Origin: Turritopsis dohrnii
Lineage: Eukaryota; Cnidaria; Hydrozoa; Anthoathecata; Oceaniidae
Assembly: GCA_027922465.2 (NCBI GenBank)
Contig: BQMF02000023.1
Coordinates: 868,001-932,000 of the forward strand
Direction of reading: 5' to 3'
Length of the DNA: 64,000 nucleotides
Shown one piece after another: positions 1-10,436 of the stretch. Made by a program: the position numbers and the translations under genes. The first letter of the stretch is position 1, and every line of letters begins with the position of its first letter. The notes beneath the pieces are model-generated. The model searched no databases, had not been told where the DNA came from, and worked only from the letters and a program-made list of their open reading frames with translations.

Positions 1-728
1 CCTCTATTTATCAAATCTAACCACTTTTTTTGTGAATTCCAGGAATGTCTTGCTATGGCAATGAACATCTTTTACAGCACCCAATGAATTAAGGAATTCC
101 AAAGCTGATGATGACTGATGATGATGATGACTGTAACTTACTGTAACAGTTTGGTATACTTTTTCTTTAGCGAGAATACTATGTGTCCTGCAACATATCT
201 CACAACTTCTTGCTCTTGGTCAGTTAATTTAAAGTCTGTCAATTTTTCAGCAGGTTAAACTGTTCTTCCTATGTTTAGGAACAATCGCACCAAGTACATC
301 ACAAAATTTTGATACATCATTTGAAAAATCACTGTATCAACAGATAGCTCTGAATAATTTAATTCCATGAGATAACTTCTCCATATTTCTTTTGATGTTG
401 GTTCGAGTATAAATTCATGCACTTTTCTCCACATACCTTCTTGTTTTTCTTTTGTTCGTAAGTCCATAGGTATCAAAAAATGTAAAATATCTGAATAAAT
501 TCTGTGAGCAGCGTTCTTAAATGTTACAGTATCAGATGATGCTATTAACAATTTTGCGTATTTTTGCATTTTATTTCCAGGAGTTTCTTTTGTTCCAACC
601 TTTAATGAAAACTTCTTATCGTCAGCAAGTTCTTGTAACGCTTCTCTCATCCAAATTCCTGCTTGTTGCTCAACTTTTTCTTGTGGAATATGTAATGACA
701 GGACAGGAAGTTTGCATGTAGTTCCCAT
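1..728 (-). pseudogene. transposon-type protein fragment, C-terminal part (unassigned family)
   Basis: A 157-codon frame (728 to 255) is followed, past an in-frame stop, by more coding-like sequence in the same frame near 130-250 (…EVVRYVAGHIVF…). It then resumes at about 10-100 with LEFLNSLGAVKDVH and, after a one-base slip in an A-run, KKWLDLINRG. I know a YVAGxIVFSL…-type segment followed by a W-xx-xNRGG ending from multicopy cnidarian proteins of transposon origin, but I cannot name the family. The gene runs off the left edge. It lies directly downstream of the helix-turn-helix relic on the same strand, so the two could once have shared an element; nothing proves it. The stops and the slip indicate decay. 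No catalytic motif is visible, so no function is assigned. Confidence 0.45.
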
Positions 729-744
729 TCGTCTTCTACTCTCT

Positions 745-1303
745 CATCCTTCTTTTTTCATGTGGTATAAAACATTTTGACCCCATTGCCTGTTTAAGGT
801 CAACCAGCCACCATTTTCGACAAGAATGGACCGATCATTTGCATTGACAAGACCAACCGCCACACTGTTTATTACACCCGCTGTGACAGGTGCTCCGAAG
901 TGCATCGACAATTTCGATTGTCTTTGCCATGATGTCTTCAGGTAGCCAGCCAGGCCAACCGCGTCTTTTCACTGGTGTGAGTCCATTAAAAGCAAAACGC
1001 TTGAAATCATTGACCGTCTGTTTTGCAAGTCCAGGATACTTTTCGTGCATATCATGCACCGTCTTTGCTGTTCTGTGCTTAATAGCGTACTCACCAATAT
1101 TCATCTTTTCGTCGCGAGTCCATTTTCTGTACTGTCCGCGTTTTCTGGACTCCCCCTCCGCAAGTGTCTGTCATACCTTGTCAGCCTCTCTTGGTGTTAC
1201 ACTAGCCGGAATATTGTCATTTTTTATGCTTTTGTCGAATACCTTAGAAGGTTTGCATGGTGCTTTTTGGAAGAAATTTGTAATCTTGGACATTGTTAAA
1301 TAA
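745..1303 (-). pseudogene. helix-turn-helix transposase-like protein with PIP-box-like N terminus (module A)
   Basis: Reading left from an ATG at 1303, the protein opens MSKITNFFQK, which fits a PCNA-interacting (PIP) consensus except that Met replaces Gln. A TGA interrupts codon 41 (consistent with CGA>TGA). The frame then continues with KRGQYRKWTRDEK and a helix-turn-helix stretch (IGEYAIKHRTAKTVHDMHE). A one-base slip near 900 leads into INSVAVGLVNAND and a final LTLNRQWGQNVLYHMKK. The same order of motifs occurs in the protein at 26348-27085, so they are homologues. This is the DNA-binding half of a pogo/CENP-B-like transposase as I read it; the catalytic DDE domain is absent. It is divergent from the HIRAN relic that starts about 170 bases away on the other strand. 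Confidence 0.6.
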
Positions 1304-1471
1304 AAACACGTGCCACCACTTCAACTTGAACTTTCAGAATGTAACATTCCAATCATTACTCTCAAGTTACGTTCGAATCGAATCGAATGTTCATTTATGT
1401 GCATCCCACGTGGAGTTATTGTTTTTCTCCTAAGTAATCATCAGCTTGGTACATCTTTTAAAACGAATATG

Positions 1472-2012
1472 AATGCCACTCTTACTATGTTGGTTGCTTC
1501 TCATGGATGGCACTATTACGGCAAAAGCGTATGGAAGAATCCTTGTAAAGGAGAGGAATTGTGTACGGCTTAAGGAAAAGAAAAAATGCTGCTCTACAAA
1601 TAGACAGTCATTCAATTGCCTGGACACGACAAACCAAGTCAAAAATTGTTGCTGATGTTGTGGGACACAACTCTCGAGATATCACGATTCGTCTTCTACT
1701 TTATGAAGCATGGTGAAAAAGTGACCGGGAGTTCACCGCGAAAAGTACCAGCCTTCATCTATTCCTAAAGGAGGATTAGAAATTGTTTCGAGACGACTTT
1801 TTTGATTGAAGTTAACAAAACCCCATTTTAGAGAGGCTTGGAAAGCTCGTCGACCAAAATTACGAAGAGCCAGCACACAGTCTGAAGCCTCCGGAAGAAA
1901 CCGAAGGAAATTTGGAAAAGCACAACGATTTGGAAGAGAAGGAAGATAAAGACGGATTAGATGAAGAAAGAGTTATGATTTGTTTGGTGGACGATGATGA
2001 TGAGGAGGACTG
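1472..2012 (+). pseudogene. HIRAN-domain protein, degraded copy (module A)
   Basis: Pieces in shifting frames follow the HIRAN order: GWHYYGKSVWKNP, then GEELCT, then IDSHSIAW, then VVGHNSR, then EISRFVFYFMKHGEKVTG, then IPKGGLEIV. The paralogue at 27655-28261 gives the matching blocks GYHYYRREWQP, IVGHLPIEVSRI, and LIQGGLEIP. The last exon-like stretch (about 1818-2012) is open, contains an LVDQNYEEP segment, and ends in a hydrophobic-acidic tail, MICLVDDDDEED, resembling a SUMO-interacting motif. HIRAN domains in Rad5/HLTF bind single-stranded DNA ends, so a DNA-end-binding role is inferred from the family only. At least four frame changes make this a dead copy. It is divergent from the helix-turn-helix gene at 745-1303. 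Confidence 0.55.
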
Positions 2013-2162
2013 AATATATGTATGCTATTTAATGCAGTCGTTGTTATATATAAGAATATCTTCTAATGCAATTAGAATTTTCCTTTATGTCGAGTATATA
2101 CAGAGCAAATGAGTTTTCATTACGATCGCTAAAAATTTTGGACAACCAAAATTTTCGTTTGC

Positions 2163-2230
2163 AAAAAATTTCGGACGTTTTTAATTTCAGACGCCACTTT
2201 CGTCCGAAATTAAAAACGTCCGAAATTTTT
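2163..2230. repeat. near-perfect hairpin (MITE-like inverted repeat)
   Basis: A 31-base arm at 2163-2193 pairs with 2201-2230 across a 7-base loop with a single mismatch. The arms carry repeated TTTCGGACG words. The size and symmetry suit the core of a foldback MITE. No clear target duplication was identified. Confidence 0.6.
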
Positions 2231-2274
2231 GGGGATTAATGTAGTATCCAATTTCAGCAACAAATGTATACAAC

Positions 2275-2860
2275 TTTTTAAAATATTTTGGAAACAATGT
2301 GAAAACTGCCTGGGCATCCCTCCTTCAAGTGCATTGTTCCACATTTACATTTGAATTCCTCACCTTCAACAATGAGAGTGTCTTGATTGCAAATAGCGCA
2401 CACTGCCTTCTTTTCAGTCTGTGACACCTATAATTGTTGCTGTAATTGTTTCTTCAAGGTTACTTTCCACATCCAGAGCTTCTACAGGATTAACTATTGG
2501 TTTATCAAGATCATTGATTTCAATGTAGTCGTTTTTGGAGTTGTTGACATAACAAATATTTTGATTGGCTTTTAAACGAAAGTTAACAAATTCGTAACCT
2601 GATCCAACTTTAACGGAATTTGTAGCATCTTCTCATAAAATGCACAAAATTGAATCGGTTTCATCAGCCAACATAACACTTTGTTTTAATAGCTGACCAT
2701 ATTTGGTGTTGATAGTTTTCTGAACATGGATAGCACCTGCGTCTTAAATTTCACCAAATGTTCAACTGGGCAATTCAAAAAAGGTAGCATTATGCAGCTC
2801 TTCATGAAATTGAGAAAGTAGCAAAATGTTACTATCACTTTCTCTTCCGTCCTTTAGGTA
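2275..2860 (-). pseudogene. OB-fold / zinc-ribbon protein relic (RPA-like)
   Basis: On the minus strand a frame with few stops reads LADETDSILCIL, EDATNSVKVGSGYEF, NFRLKANQNICYV and EALDVESNLEE, then after a one-base slip VCAICNQDTLIVEGE and CKCGTMHLK. The first part fits an OB-fold in which a strand with a W/L-E-D turn is followed by the F-x-N-x-R-x-K strand. The second part is a CxxC…CxC zinc ribbon. This arrangement is familiar from RPA-like single-strand-binding proteins encoded in cnidarian repeats. A related but distinct copy sits at 63040-63837. An in-frame stop and at least one frameshift make it a pseudogene. The upstream end is unclear. Confidence 0.5.
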
Positions 2861-2901
2861 TTGCAACCGTGAGAGTTGGCCTCCTTCCATGAAGTGCTAA
2901 G

Positions 2902-5900
2902 ATAAGTTCTTTGGTGATTCCAAGATTGCAAAGGAAGCAGTTAATCTTCGTGAAGAGCACTTGAAACAGTGTGTGTCACACAGTGCATCCAATGTAACAA
3001 ATTTGCTAAAGGAAAATTGTGCATTGATCAACAATTCCTTTCCACAGAACCCAATTGAAGATAACCATGTTTTGGCGGATCTGAATAAAATTGCAAATCA
3101 AGATGGTGAGTTTTGTAATGTACTCCATTCATATTGTTACTGATTATTTTAAAATCTTTAGATCATGTTGAATTTCAAGTGGAAAGAAAAACGAGTAAGC
3201 TCTTTAAGAATCATTTTGATTTTGAATGTATATATTAAACTTCAAGTGACTACAATTAAAAATACTCTATATCTTGTTTGTATGATCGATTTTAACATCA
3301 ACGTGTAACTGTGACACAGCCAAGCACATGCAGATATTTAAAATAACGGTATAGGTATAAGAAAGTGTTCCAATTTTATGTTAAAAACTTCTGAAATCAA
3401 TACCGAAGTTTTCAGGCATTTAGTATCTTATCTGGATGAATAAAATCTTTTTAATTTGCTTGGCAAATCCTTAAATTAATAACGTCTTGTAGAAACCAGA
3501 ATATTCGAATTGCAGGAACATCTGCCAGAATCAGAGCTTTCTTTGCCTACGGATAATGTGGAAGGTGTCTACCAAGAAGGTCAGAAAGTGTCTGTCATTA
3601 ATTTCAATTAGTTTATTCAATATTCTAATCTTACGTTATTGCCAAATTAACAGCCAGGTTATAAGCAATGTAGCGTCAAATTTGGAAGAATGAAATATTT
3701 ATTACGGAGTGTTGTGAGTGTATAGTTGAATATTTTCAGAATGAATCGTCTTGTAAGATATTTTATCTTTCCTTTACTTTTATATTTTAGACTTGAAAAT
3801 GATACATAGTTATCGAAATATAATGTCAAAAATTTAAATCGTTGCTTAACTATTGAATGTACTTCCTGTTTGCTTGACATATCCTTAAATCGAAAACGGT
3901 ATTTTAGAAAACGGAACATGTGAACATCTGCCGAAATCAGAGCTTCCTTTGCCTATAGACCATGTTGAAGGTTTGGAAGTCTATATGGAAGGTAAAAATT
4001 GTTTCTAGTTTATTGACAATCTTATTATAATAATCCGCGATTGTGCATACCACTTTTATTTTAGAGAGTGACATATTTGGTTTTTTTCTCACGGTCAAAT
4101 CCTTCTTATTTTTCCCTTTTCGTCGTAAAGCCACGCAGAGGTGAGAGCGTTTTTTTACGATTAGTAAATGGGGAAATCCCGGCGCTGATCGATTTCATTG
4201 GCTAATAAAGGAAAACTCTTAAAATGCGCTCATTTGATTGGCTGACAAATTCCAAAAATTTTGGTCGTTAATAACGGATTTTCATTTCTTTGTTGTGAAC
4301 TTCACGAAAAAACACAGGTTTGTATACATGCGAAAATATTGTTATTATAATATTATAAAACATATTATTATAAACTTTTACTGTTATTGTATTTTAGATT
4401 AATAGAAGAACAGGTGGGACATCAGTAAGTGAGTTTTGGAACAGATGTTTGTTTTTTATATAATAGGTTTTTTCAGAGGAAAACCAAACACGAAGAACGA
4501 GTGGAAGAAAGTCTATTTTTGCGATAGAAACGTGTGCTGATTCTACGTATTTCTTTTTATAGTTATCTAACAGTTATGAGAGTGCAGCAGTGAAGTAGAG
4601 TAGTTGAAGTGAAGTTGTTTAAAAATGGCTGCAGAAAGGATGATGTTTATTTACATTGATTGGTGAAAATGGTTTTACTTTTTTCGGTGGCAAAACGTTT
4701 GGAAAAGATACAAAGTAATATACATAAGTACATGAATCAAACGCATTTAATAAATACAGCGTTAAGAGATAGTAAAAACAGAGTTAAAACGATCAAAAAG
4801 TTGCATGCCCTCGAGCAGTTACTGATTTGTTTTGGTAACGAACTGGCTGTTCTTTTATTTATTTATTTCAAAATGGCTCCACAGTTATGAAGTTTAGAAA
4901 ACAACATGAAAGGAGAGCTTGCCACCACTGTCTGTCTTTTTCTTTATTTATGCCTTTCAGTGTATAAAAATGGTAGTGGAATTTCAGGAAAGTATGCTGG
5001 GAAGTAAATCGAGTGTAATTAATTTGTTTACAGGTATGAAATATAGAAAGTAAAGAGTTTAGAAGTGTTTGATGATAATGGCTACAGATCATGATCAATA
5101 TTGTTTACTAACATGATATGATGATGTGAATTGGTATTGAGAGGTAAAGTTAAAATAGTATCTATTTAGTTAAAACACAGTTAGTATTAGTGGATAAATA
5201 AAGGATAAGAGGGATGTTTACTATTGTGTTTTGAATTTTCCAGAGAGGAGCTTTGAACTGGAAATAAAAAATGGCTCCACATATGTGAATGTTTTCATAA
5301 GTTAAAAATTCTTTAGCTATACTAATTCTGTCATTACGTTTGTGTTTTTAATTATTATTTTTAAGGTAAATATGTTTTCAAAGTTTCTTTTAGTTTCTTT
5401 TGTTTTTCTGTTGATTTTGTCATATTACGAGTAGGTTTTTTGTATATGTTTTTTGAATATTTTCATCCGTTAAAATAGAAATGAAGCACATGATGGCTTA
5501 AATTATAATGTTGAGAGGGTTAGTTAAGAGAAGAATGGATTATGTATTTAAGAAGATCATTAATTATGACTGTGCGATGAAACTGTCCTATAAAAAATAA
5601 GCATTATTGGTTGGATTTTTCTTAAGTTTATATTTTATCATGTTTATGCATTATTTTGTGTTATGGTAATCGTTTACGTGCCTGGGTATATAACTTTGGC
5701 ATTATGATTTTATTTGTGACTTTATCTTCTGGGTAAATTTTTGTTCTTAGTTATTGTTTTTAGGATAAATGCGTACTTGAATTTCATTTTTTTGTTGTTG
5801 TTGTTGTTGTTTATTGTTGTTGTTTATTGTTGTTTCTTATAGCATTATTAGGTTTTCGGTATTGCAATTCAAATATTATTCTTTTAGGTAATAATAAAAA

Positions 5901-6910
5901 AGCATAAAGAAATGAAACCCATGGTTTTAATCATGACGTTGATGGTTTTCGGAAGAACAGACTATATATCATTTCAAAAAATTCATTAATGGTTGCTGTA
6001 TAATGTAACTTCCGCACGAAAGAAACACAGTTGGAAGGTATCGATTTGTTTTCAATTCACATTTTGTAATGTTATTCAATGCTTGGTTTTGTATGTCTGG
6101 GTAAACGGTTCTGTGTTATATATTGCCATTTTTTTACACAAAATTTTTTTATTTCTCTTCTGCATATAGATATATCTTCTGAGCCATATTGCTATTTGTT
6201 TCTATTTTAAATCTTCTGAATGTAAGAAATGAATTAAAAAATTAATGCCTGAAAAGAAACTTTTACATGAGTTAAATTCTGCGACACAACGCATACTGAA
6301 CATGGGTGGCGAGCGACGCCGCCTGGGCGGCTAGTTACTTAAATAATAAATCAGAAGATTCCAAAGTTAAAGATATTTAAAGATAACGCCGAGGGCACAA
6401 AGAAAGTTTCCGATTTTGTGTTATAGTATTTTCAAATCAATAAAGAAGTTTTGAGCCATTTAGTTTCAAACCTGGAAGAATAAAATGTTTCCTGTGTTCT
6501 TGACATATTCTTAAACCTTTAACTGACTTTTAGAAAAGGGAAAATCTGAATCGCAGAAACATCAGGAGAAACCAGAGCTTCCTTTGGTTTTGGAAGAGGT
6601 TGAAAGTGTGGAAGTTGACAGGTAAGAAAGGTAAGGTAAGGTAAGAAAGTGTTTCTTCTTAGTTTCAAATTGTTCATTGGAAAATAATAAATCTAAAGGT
6701 TTCAAAGATTTGGACGATCGCAGGAAATGTTGTCTAATTTCTAAGACATATTCACTTATTATTCCGCTCTACCAGAAGTCAAACGCATTGAAACGTATGA
6801 ACCCAAGTGCGATTCTCGAAGGAATAAGAAAATTATGTGTAGGTATGCAAAAATTTGAAGCAAGTGGCAGCACTGAAGAACCACAGAGTGTGAGTTTCAG
6901 TGGCTTGTAA
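2902..6910 (+). CDS. putative mini-exon gene with a triplicated exon
   Basis: I see plus-strand exon candidates bounded by AG and GT at 2902-3105, 3162-3194, 3493-3579, 3908-3991, 6534-6621 and a last stretch at about 6663-6910 that ends in TAA with AATAAA overlapping the stop region. The first four join in frame, all splitting codons after the first base, and encode acidic, low-complexity segments. The exons at 3493, 3908 and 6534 are clearly copies of one another (…EHLPxSELxLP…). The third copy is one base longer, so it leaves phase 2 and does not join cleanly to the last piece; this copy may be broken or mis-spliced in my reading. No known domain is recognised. The same architecture recurs at 10437-13513 and 55113-56352. 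The first exon and promoter are not identified. Confidence 0.4.
3410..3579 (+). repeat. intron-plus-exon repeat unit, copy 1
   Basis: The intron end with the words TTCAGGCATTTAGT and GAATAAAAT and the following exon 3493-3579 recur at about 3866-3991 and 6446-6621. Tandem segmental duplication of an exon with its upstream intron is the simplest reading. Confidence 0.55.
3866..3991 (+). repeat. intron-plus-exon repeat unit, copy 2
   Basis: It shares the CTTGACATATCCTTAAA intron tail and the exon text CATCTGCC…TCAGAGCTTCCTTTGCCT with the other copies. It is shorter on its upstream side than copies 1 and 3. Confidence 0.55.
4048..4260 (+). repeat. dispersed repeat, copy 1 (second copy near 33143)
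   Basis: The blocks CACTTTTATTTT, GAGAGTGA, CACGGTCAAA, CTTCTTA, and GCGTTTTTTTACGATTA occur in the same order here and at 33143-33370. It has no open reading frame and probably represents a small non-autonomous element. Confidence 0.45.
4270..6440. other. AT-rich stretch without a recognisable gene
   Basis: This lies between exon copies 2 and 3 of the mini-exon gene, so it is probably intron. It holds a TTG-rich microsatellite at about 5789-5837, several short ATG-initiated frames without family resemblance (for example 4660-4890), and an isolated GC-rich patch at 6301-6337. Nothing else is supported. Confidence 0.5.
6446..6621 (+). repeat. intron-plus-exon repeat unit, copy 3
   Basis: It repeats GAGCCATTTAGT, GAATAAAATG and TTCTTGACATATTC before the exon 6534-6621. 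Its donor is followed by a short GGTAA tandem repeat that may disturb splice-site choice. Confidence 0.5.
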
Positions 6911-7445
6911 TAAAATTTCAAGCTATCTTTGTGATATTTATTTTTATTTATTTTTATTTAATGAATATTTATACAGGATTTGGTTGTCAGTAAAAATGAT
7001 ATACATATGATATATACAATAAACTGCTATCAATAACCGTCCTGTGTGATAAAAATTCAGTTAAAAATGAACAAATAGGTTAGTAAAAAACAAAAAGAAA
7101 ATTGGACAAGCAAGAGAAAACAAAAACCAAAAACCAACTAGAAGTGACAGGATGGCAGGCTCGACTAAATGAGATAATAATAACTGGATGTTGGTGAGAC
7201 TTCTGAAGGAATGTAAGATAATAAATATTTAAAAAGATGCTATTATAAAATCAAATTAAAATCTTTTTATATACAAAATTAAATATTAGGAAGTGTATGT
7301 TACAGTAAAAGAGATGGATGTATGTAAGGAAAGGTACCGGTAGATAGAATAAGCAAAAATGGGATAGTGGAAGCACGAAAGCATAATGTATCAAGAAGAG
7401 ACTCTATAGATAATACAATAAAATGGAAAATGTGAAAATAAAGTA
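6911..7445. other. intergenic; 3' flank of the antisense LINE
   Basis: A polyadenylation-like AATAAA lies at about 6909-6914, followed by TTTTATTTA repeats. No coding signal is seen on either strand before the LINE reading frame ends at 7446. Confidence 0.4.
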
Positions 7446-10387
7446 TTATGAAAAATGTTTTGAAATAGAAACTTTGAAATCATTTATATTATCGATTTTA
7501 CGTATACAGATTGGCAGAGAATTGTATAAGCTGCCACCAGCGAAAAAGAAGCCATGTCTGGCGGTTTCTAATTTCACACGTGGCAACTTAATCGAATATA
7601 AATTATTCCTTGTTGTTTTACAATGATGAAAAGTCGTAAAATAATTTTTGAAGGCGTCAACATTTAACTCATTCAAAAGGCACTTTTTGACCATCAAACA
7701 TTGATCTCGTTTGACTACAGTAGCAATTTTGGGTAATCGCTTGTTGGTTTTTATGATTCTTCTGGCACGGTCATCGAGAGAATCCAGCCTTTTCATTTGT
7801 GTGGGGTTGTACATGACTTTCAGCGTACTGCTGTAGGTAAATATCGGTACTATCATTGACATGAAAACATCCAAAGCAGCTTTGCTTGTTAAAAATCCCC
7901 TCGTGCGCTGTAATATTCTTAGTCGATTACTAGCGGACTTATATTGTTTGTCAAAGTTGGTTGATAGTGATAGATGGTTATCAACAATCGTACCTAAATA
8001 TTTGTATTGTGTTACAAAATTAATAGGAGTGTCATTGCAAACTATATGCAGTGAGTTTTTCTGTAATTTCAAACGTTGGGAAGTTCCAAATAGCATAACT
8101 TCAGTTTTGCCTTTCTTAACATTTATGATAAGTTCGTTTTCACGAAGATATTCGGCAACAATTTCCATATCTGTATTCAGGTTGGATTCAATCACGTGAA
8201 AGTCATTACTGGAAAAATATAATACTGTGTCATCAGCAAATTTTATGACAGTTGAATGTTTCAAGCGAGATTTGAAATCATCGAAAAATATCAAGAATAG
8301 CAGTGGCCCAAGGATAGAACCCTGGGGAACACCGCAATATATCGATTCTTCTCTTGAGTGGACATTTCCAATGTCAACAGTTTGTGACCTGTTGAATAAG
8401 TAGTCGGTAAACCATAACAGTTCCTTTCCTTGAATGCCGTAGGCTTGCAATTTAGCTAATAATATTCCGTGACCAATAGTGTCAAATGCTTTCGAAAGGT
8501 CGATATATATACAACCGACCATATTGCCATGATCAATCTCACGTCGCACACTGTCGCACAGAAGAGTGGATGCTAACTTGGTCGATCTCCTTTTACGAAA
8601 ACCATATTGACTTTCACTTAGGATTTTTTCTTTCTCTAGAAACTCCATGAGACTATTATGAACAGCCTTTTCCAGAACTTTGGACAATACCGGTAAAACA
8701 GATATAGGTCTATAATTTTCTGGTTTAGAACTGTCACCAGACTTAAACACAGGTGTAACTCTGGCTTTCTTCCAAATTGATGGTACTGTGGACGTTTCAA
8801 TAGACATATTAATAATATGACATAGTGGCTTCGATATTAGTCTAGCACAATCCTTCAACAGACCCGGTGGTAGTTCATCAATGCCAGTTGCTTTTGACCT
8901 TTTCAGGGAACGGAGTTCTTTCTCGACGAATGCAACGGGTACATGGGCAGATTGGTATATTTTATCAGTTCTATGTGCAATCTTTTTAGTCGTACGTCAG
9001 ATAAAATCTGTCAGGGGCATTGCAGCTGTTTTCAGAGATTTTACAACAGAACTGAAGTAATCACTGAACTTGCCTACCAATGTTTTCTTGTCCTCGCCAC
9101 CAGTCGCAAATGACTGATGTATGTTTCGACTTTTACTGGGGAAAACTGATTTAATGGATCTCCAAAATTTTTGAGGGTTACCAATGTTTTCTGATAAATT
9201 TTTTCTGTGATAGTTTGCTTTTGATGTCTTGACTTTGTTTGAACACCAATTTCGAAGTCTTCTGTAAATTGACCAGTCACTCTCCTTCTTTGACTTTTGT
9301 GCTTTCCGTAGTGCTTTATCGCGTTCGTTCATATGAGATTTAACATCACGATCTAACTACTGGCACGGACGACCTTTTACGCGTTTTTTTATTATAGGTG
9401 CGTGTTGGTCAAACACTTTTCGAACCACAGAGTTAAAACAAGAAACAGCGCTATTCACATCAGCAGCCTGGTAGACAGGTTGCCAATCTATATGGTTCAT
9501 ATCTTTGCACAAGTCATCTTGATTGTATTTTGAGTAATTACGACATTTGATTGAACGCATTGGATATTTCATGTGGTTGATTTTTTGTGCGCATCCAACC
9601 ATCTCATGATCACTAAGCGATGTAGCAATAACATCAACAAAAGAAATATTTTAAGGACTGTATGTAAAAATCAAATCAATTAAGGTACATGAAGTATCGG
9701 TTATTCTTGTTGATTTATAAACTATTTGTTTGAAACCATAAGTATTCATGATTGATTTGAAATCTTTAAGATTCTTTTCATTATAGTTGATGTTAAAATC
9801 TCCCATAAGAATGGTTTCAGCGTGATTATTTTCTAAAACATTTCGTAAATAGTCATTTAGTAGGTCGTTGTAATTGCTATATAAATACCTTGATCCCTCC
9901 GGGGGACGGTAGAAACAACCAACTAAGAATGATTTTGAATTTTTCACAAAAACTTCAATAAAAATAGATTTGAATGCAGGATTTTCTAAATCAAGCCTTC
10001 GCTTATAATTTAAGTCATCTTTCACATAAATTGCCACGCCGCCACCTTTCCCAGCACTTCGATTCCGCTTCAAAAATGAATAACCCTGCACACGATACAA
10101 ATCATCACAATCTGCATGGTTGTTATCCACGATGTGTGTCTCTGACAGTCCGATAATATCAATATTTGGGTTTGAGATACCCATAAACGCTTCGAAGTTT
10201 TCGAAGTTACTCAACAGACCACGAATATTCTGATGAACCAGCTTGAGCCCCTTTTGGTTCAAAGTTTTACAGGGCTGTCCATTGGTCCTGGACACCTCTC
10301 AATATCACCACATAATAATAAAAGCAATGACAATAATAACCAGAAGAACTCAGCAACACAAAACACGTCCGCCCTCGCTGCTACCAT
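7446..10387 (-). pseudogene. non-LTR retrotransposon ORF2 (Jockey/CR1-type), broken
   Basis: One element reads leftward from ATG 10387. A hydrophobic N terminus precedes an apurinic endonuclease (9651-10270) with the motifs LSETHI, GGGVAIYVK, FYRPP and GDFNIN and a SLSDHD block near 9630. A linker (8997-9602) follows, then a reverse transcriptase (7446-8858) with PENYRPISVLP, GVPQGSILGPLLFL and the catalytic FADD. Stops or frameshifts near 10285, 9650, 9356, 8996 and 8860 break it, so it is dead. ORF2 is close to full length; no gag-like ORF1 was found. It lies antisense between two mini-exon blocks, as if inserted in an intron. A related but divergent element is at 30696-33075. The clade is assigned from motif style only. 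Confidence 0.9.
10284..10309 (-). other. 2A-like ribosome-skipping motif in the LINE N terminus
   Basis: Directly after a leucine-rich segment the frame reads GDIERCPGP. The 2A consensus is D-V/I-E-x-N-P-G-P, so only Asn>Cys departs. 2A-like sequences at the N terminus of non-LTR elements are known from sea urchins, trypanosomes and other animals. The reading frame also slips by one base right after the motif. Confidence 0.5.
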
Positions 10388-10436
10388 CTTGAATTCTTTT
10401 TACCAATAATGCTTTAACTATTCATTATGTTTTCAG

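Noticed and set aside
890..1303. 137-codon plus-strand frame
   Set aside because: Shadow of the HTH protein on the minus strand, which has the recognisable motifs.
4660..5290. Repeated AAAATGGCTxCA starts as a cluster of small genes
   Set aside because: The frames are short, unrelated after the first few codons, and lack family resemblance.
6301..6337. GC-rich patch as a possible tRNA gene
   Set aside because: No B-box, no cloverleaf pairing could be drawn.
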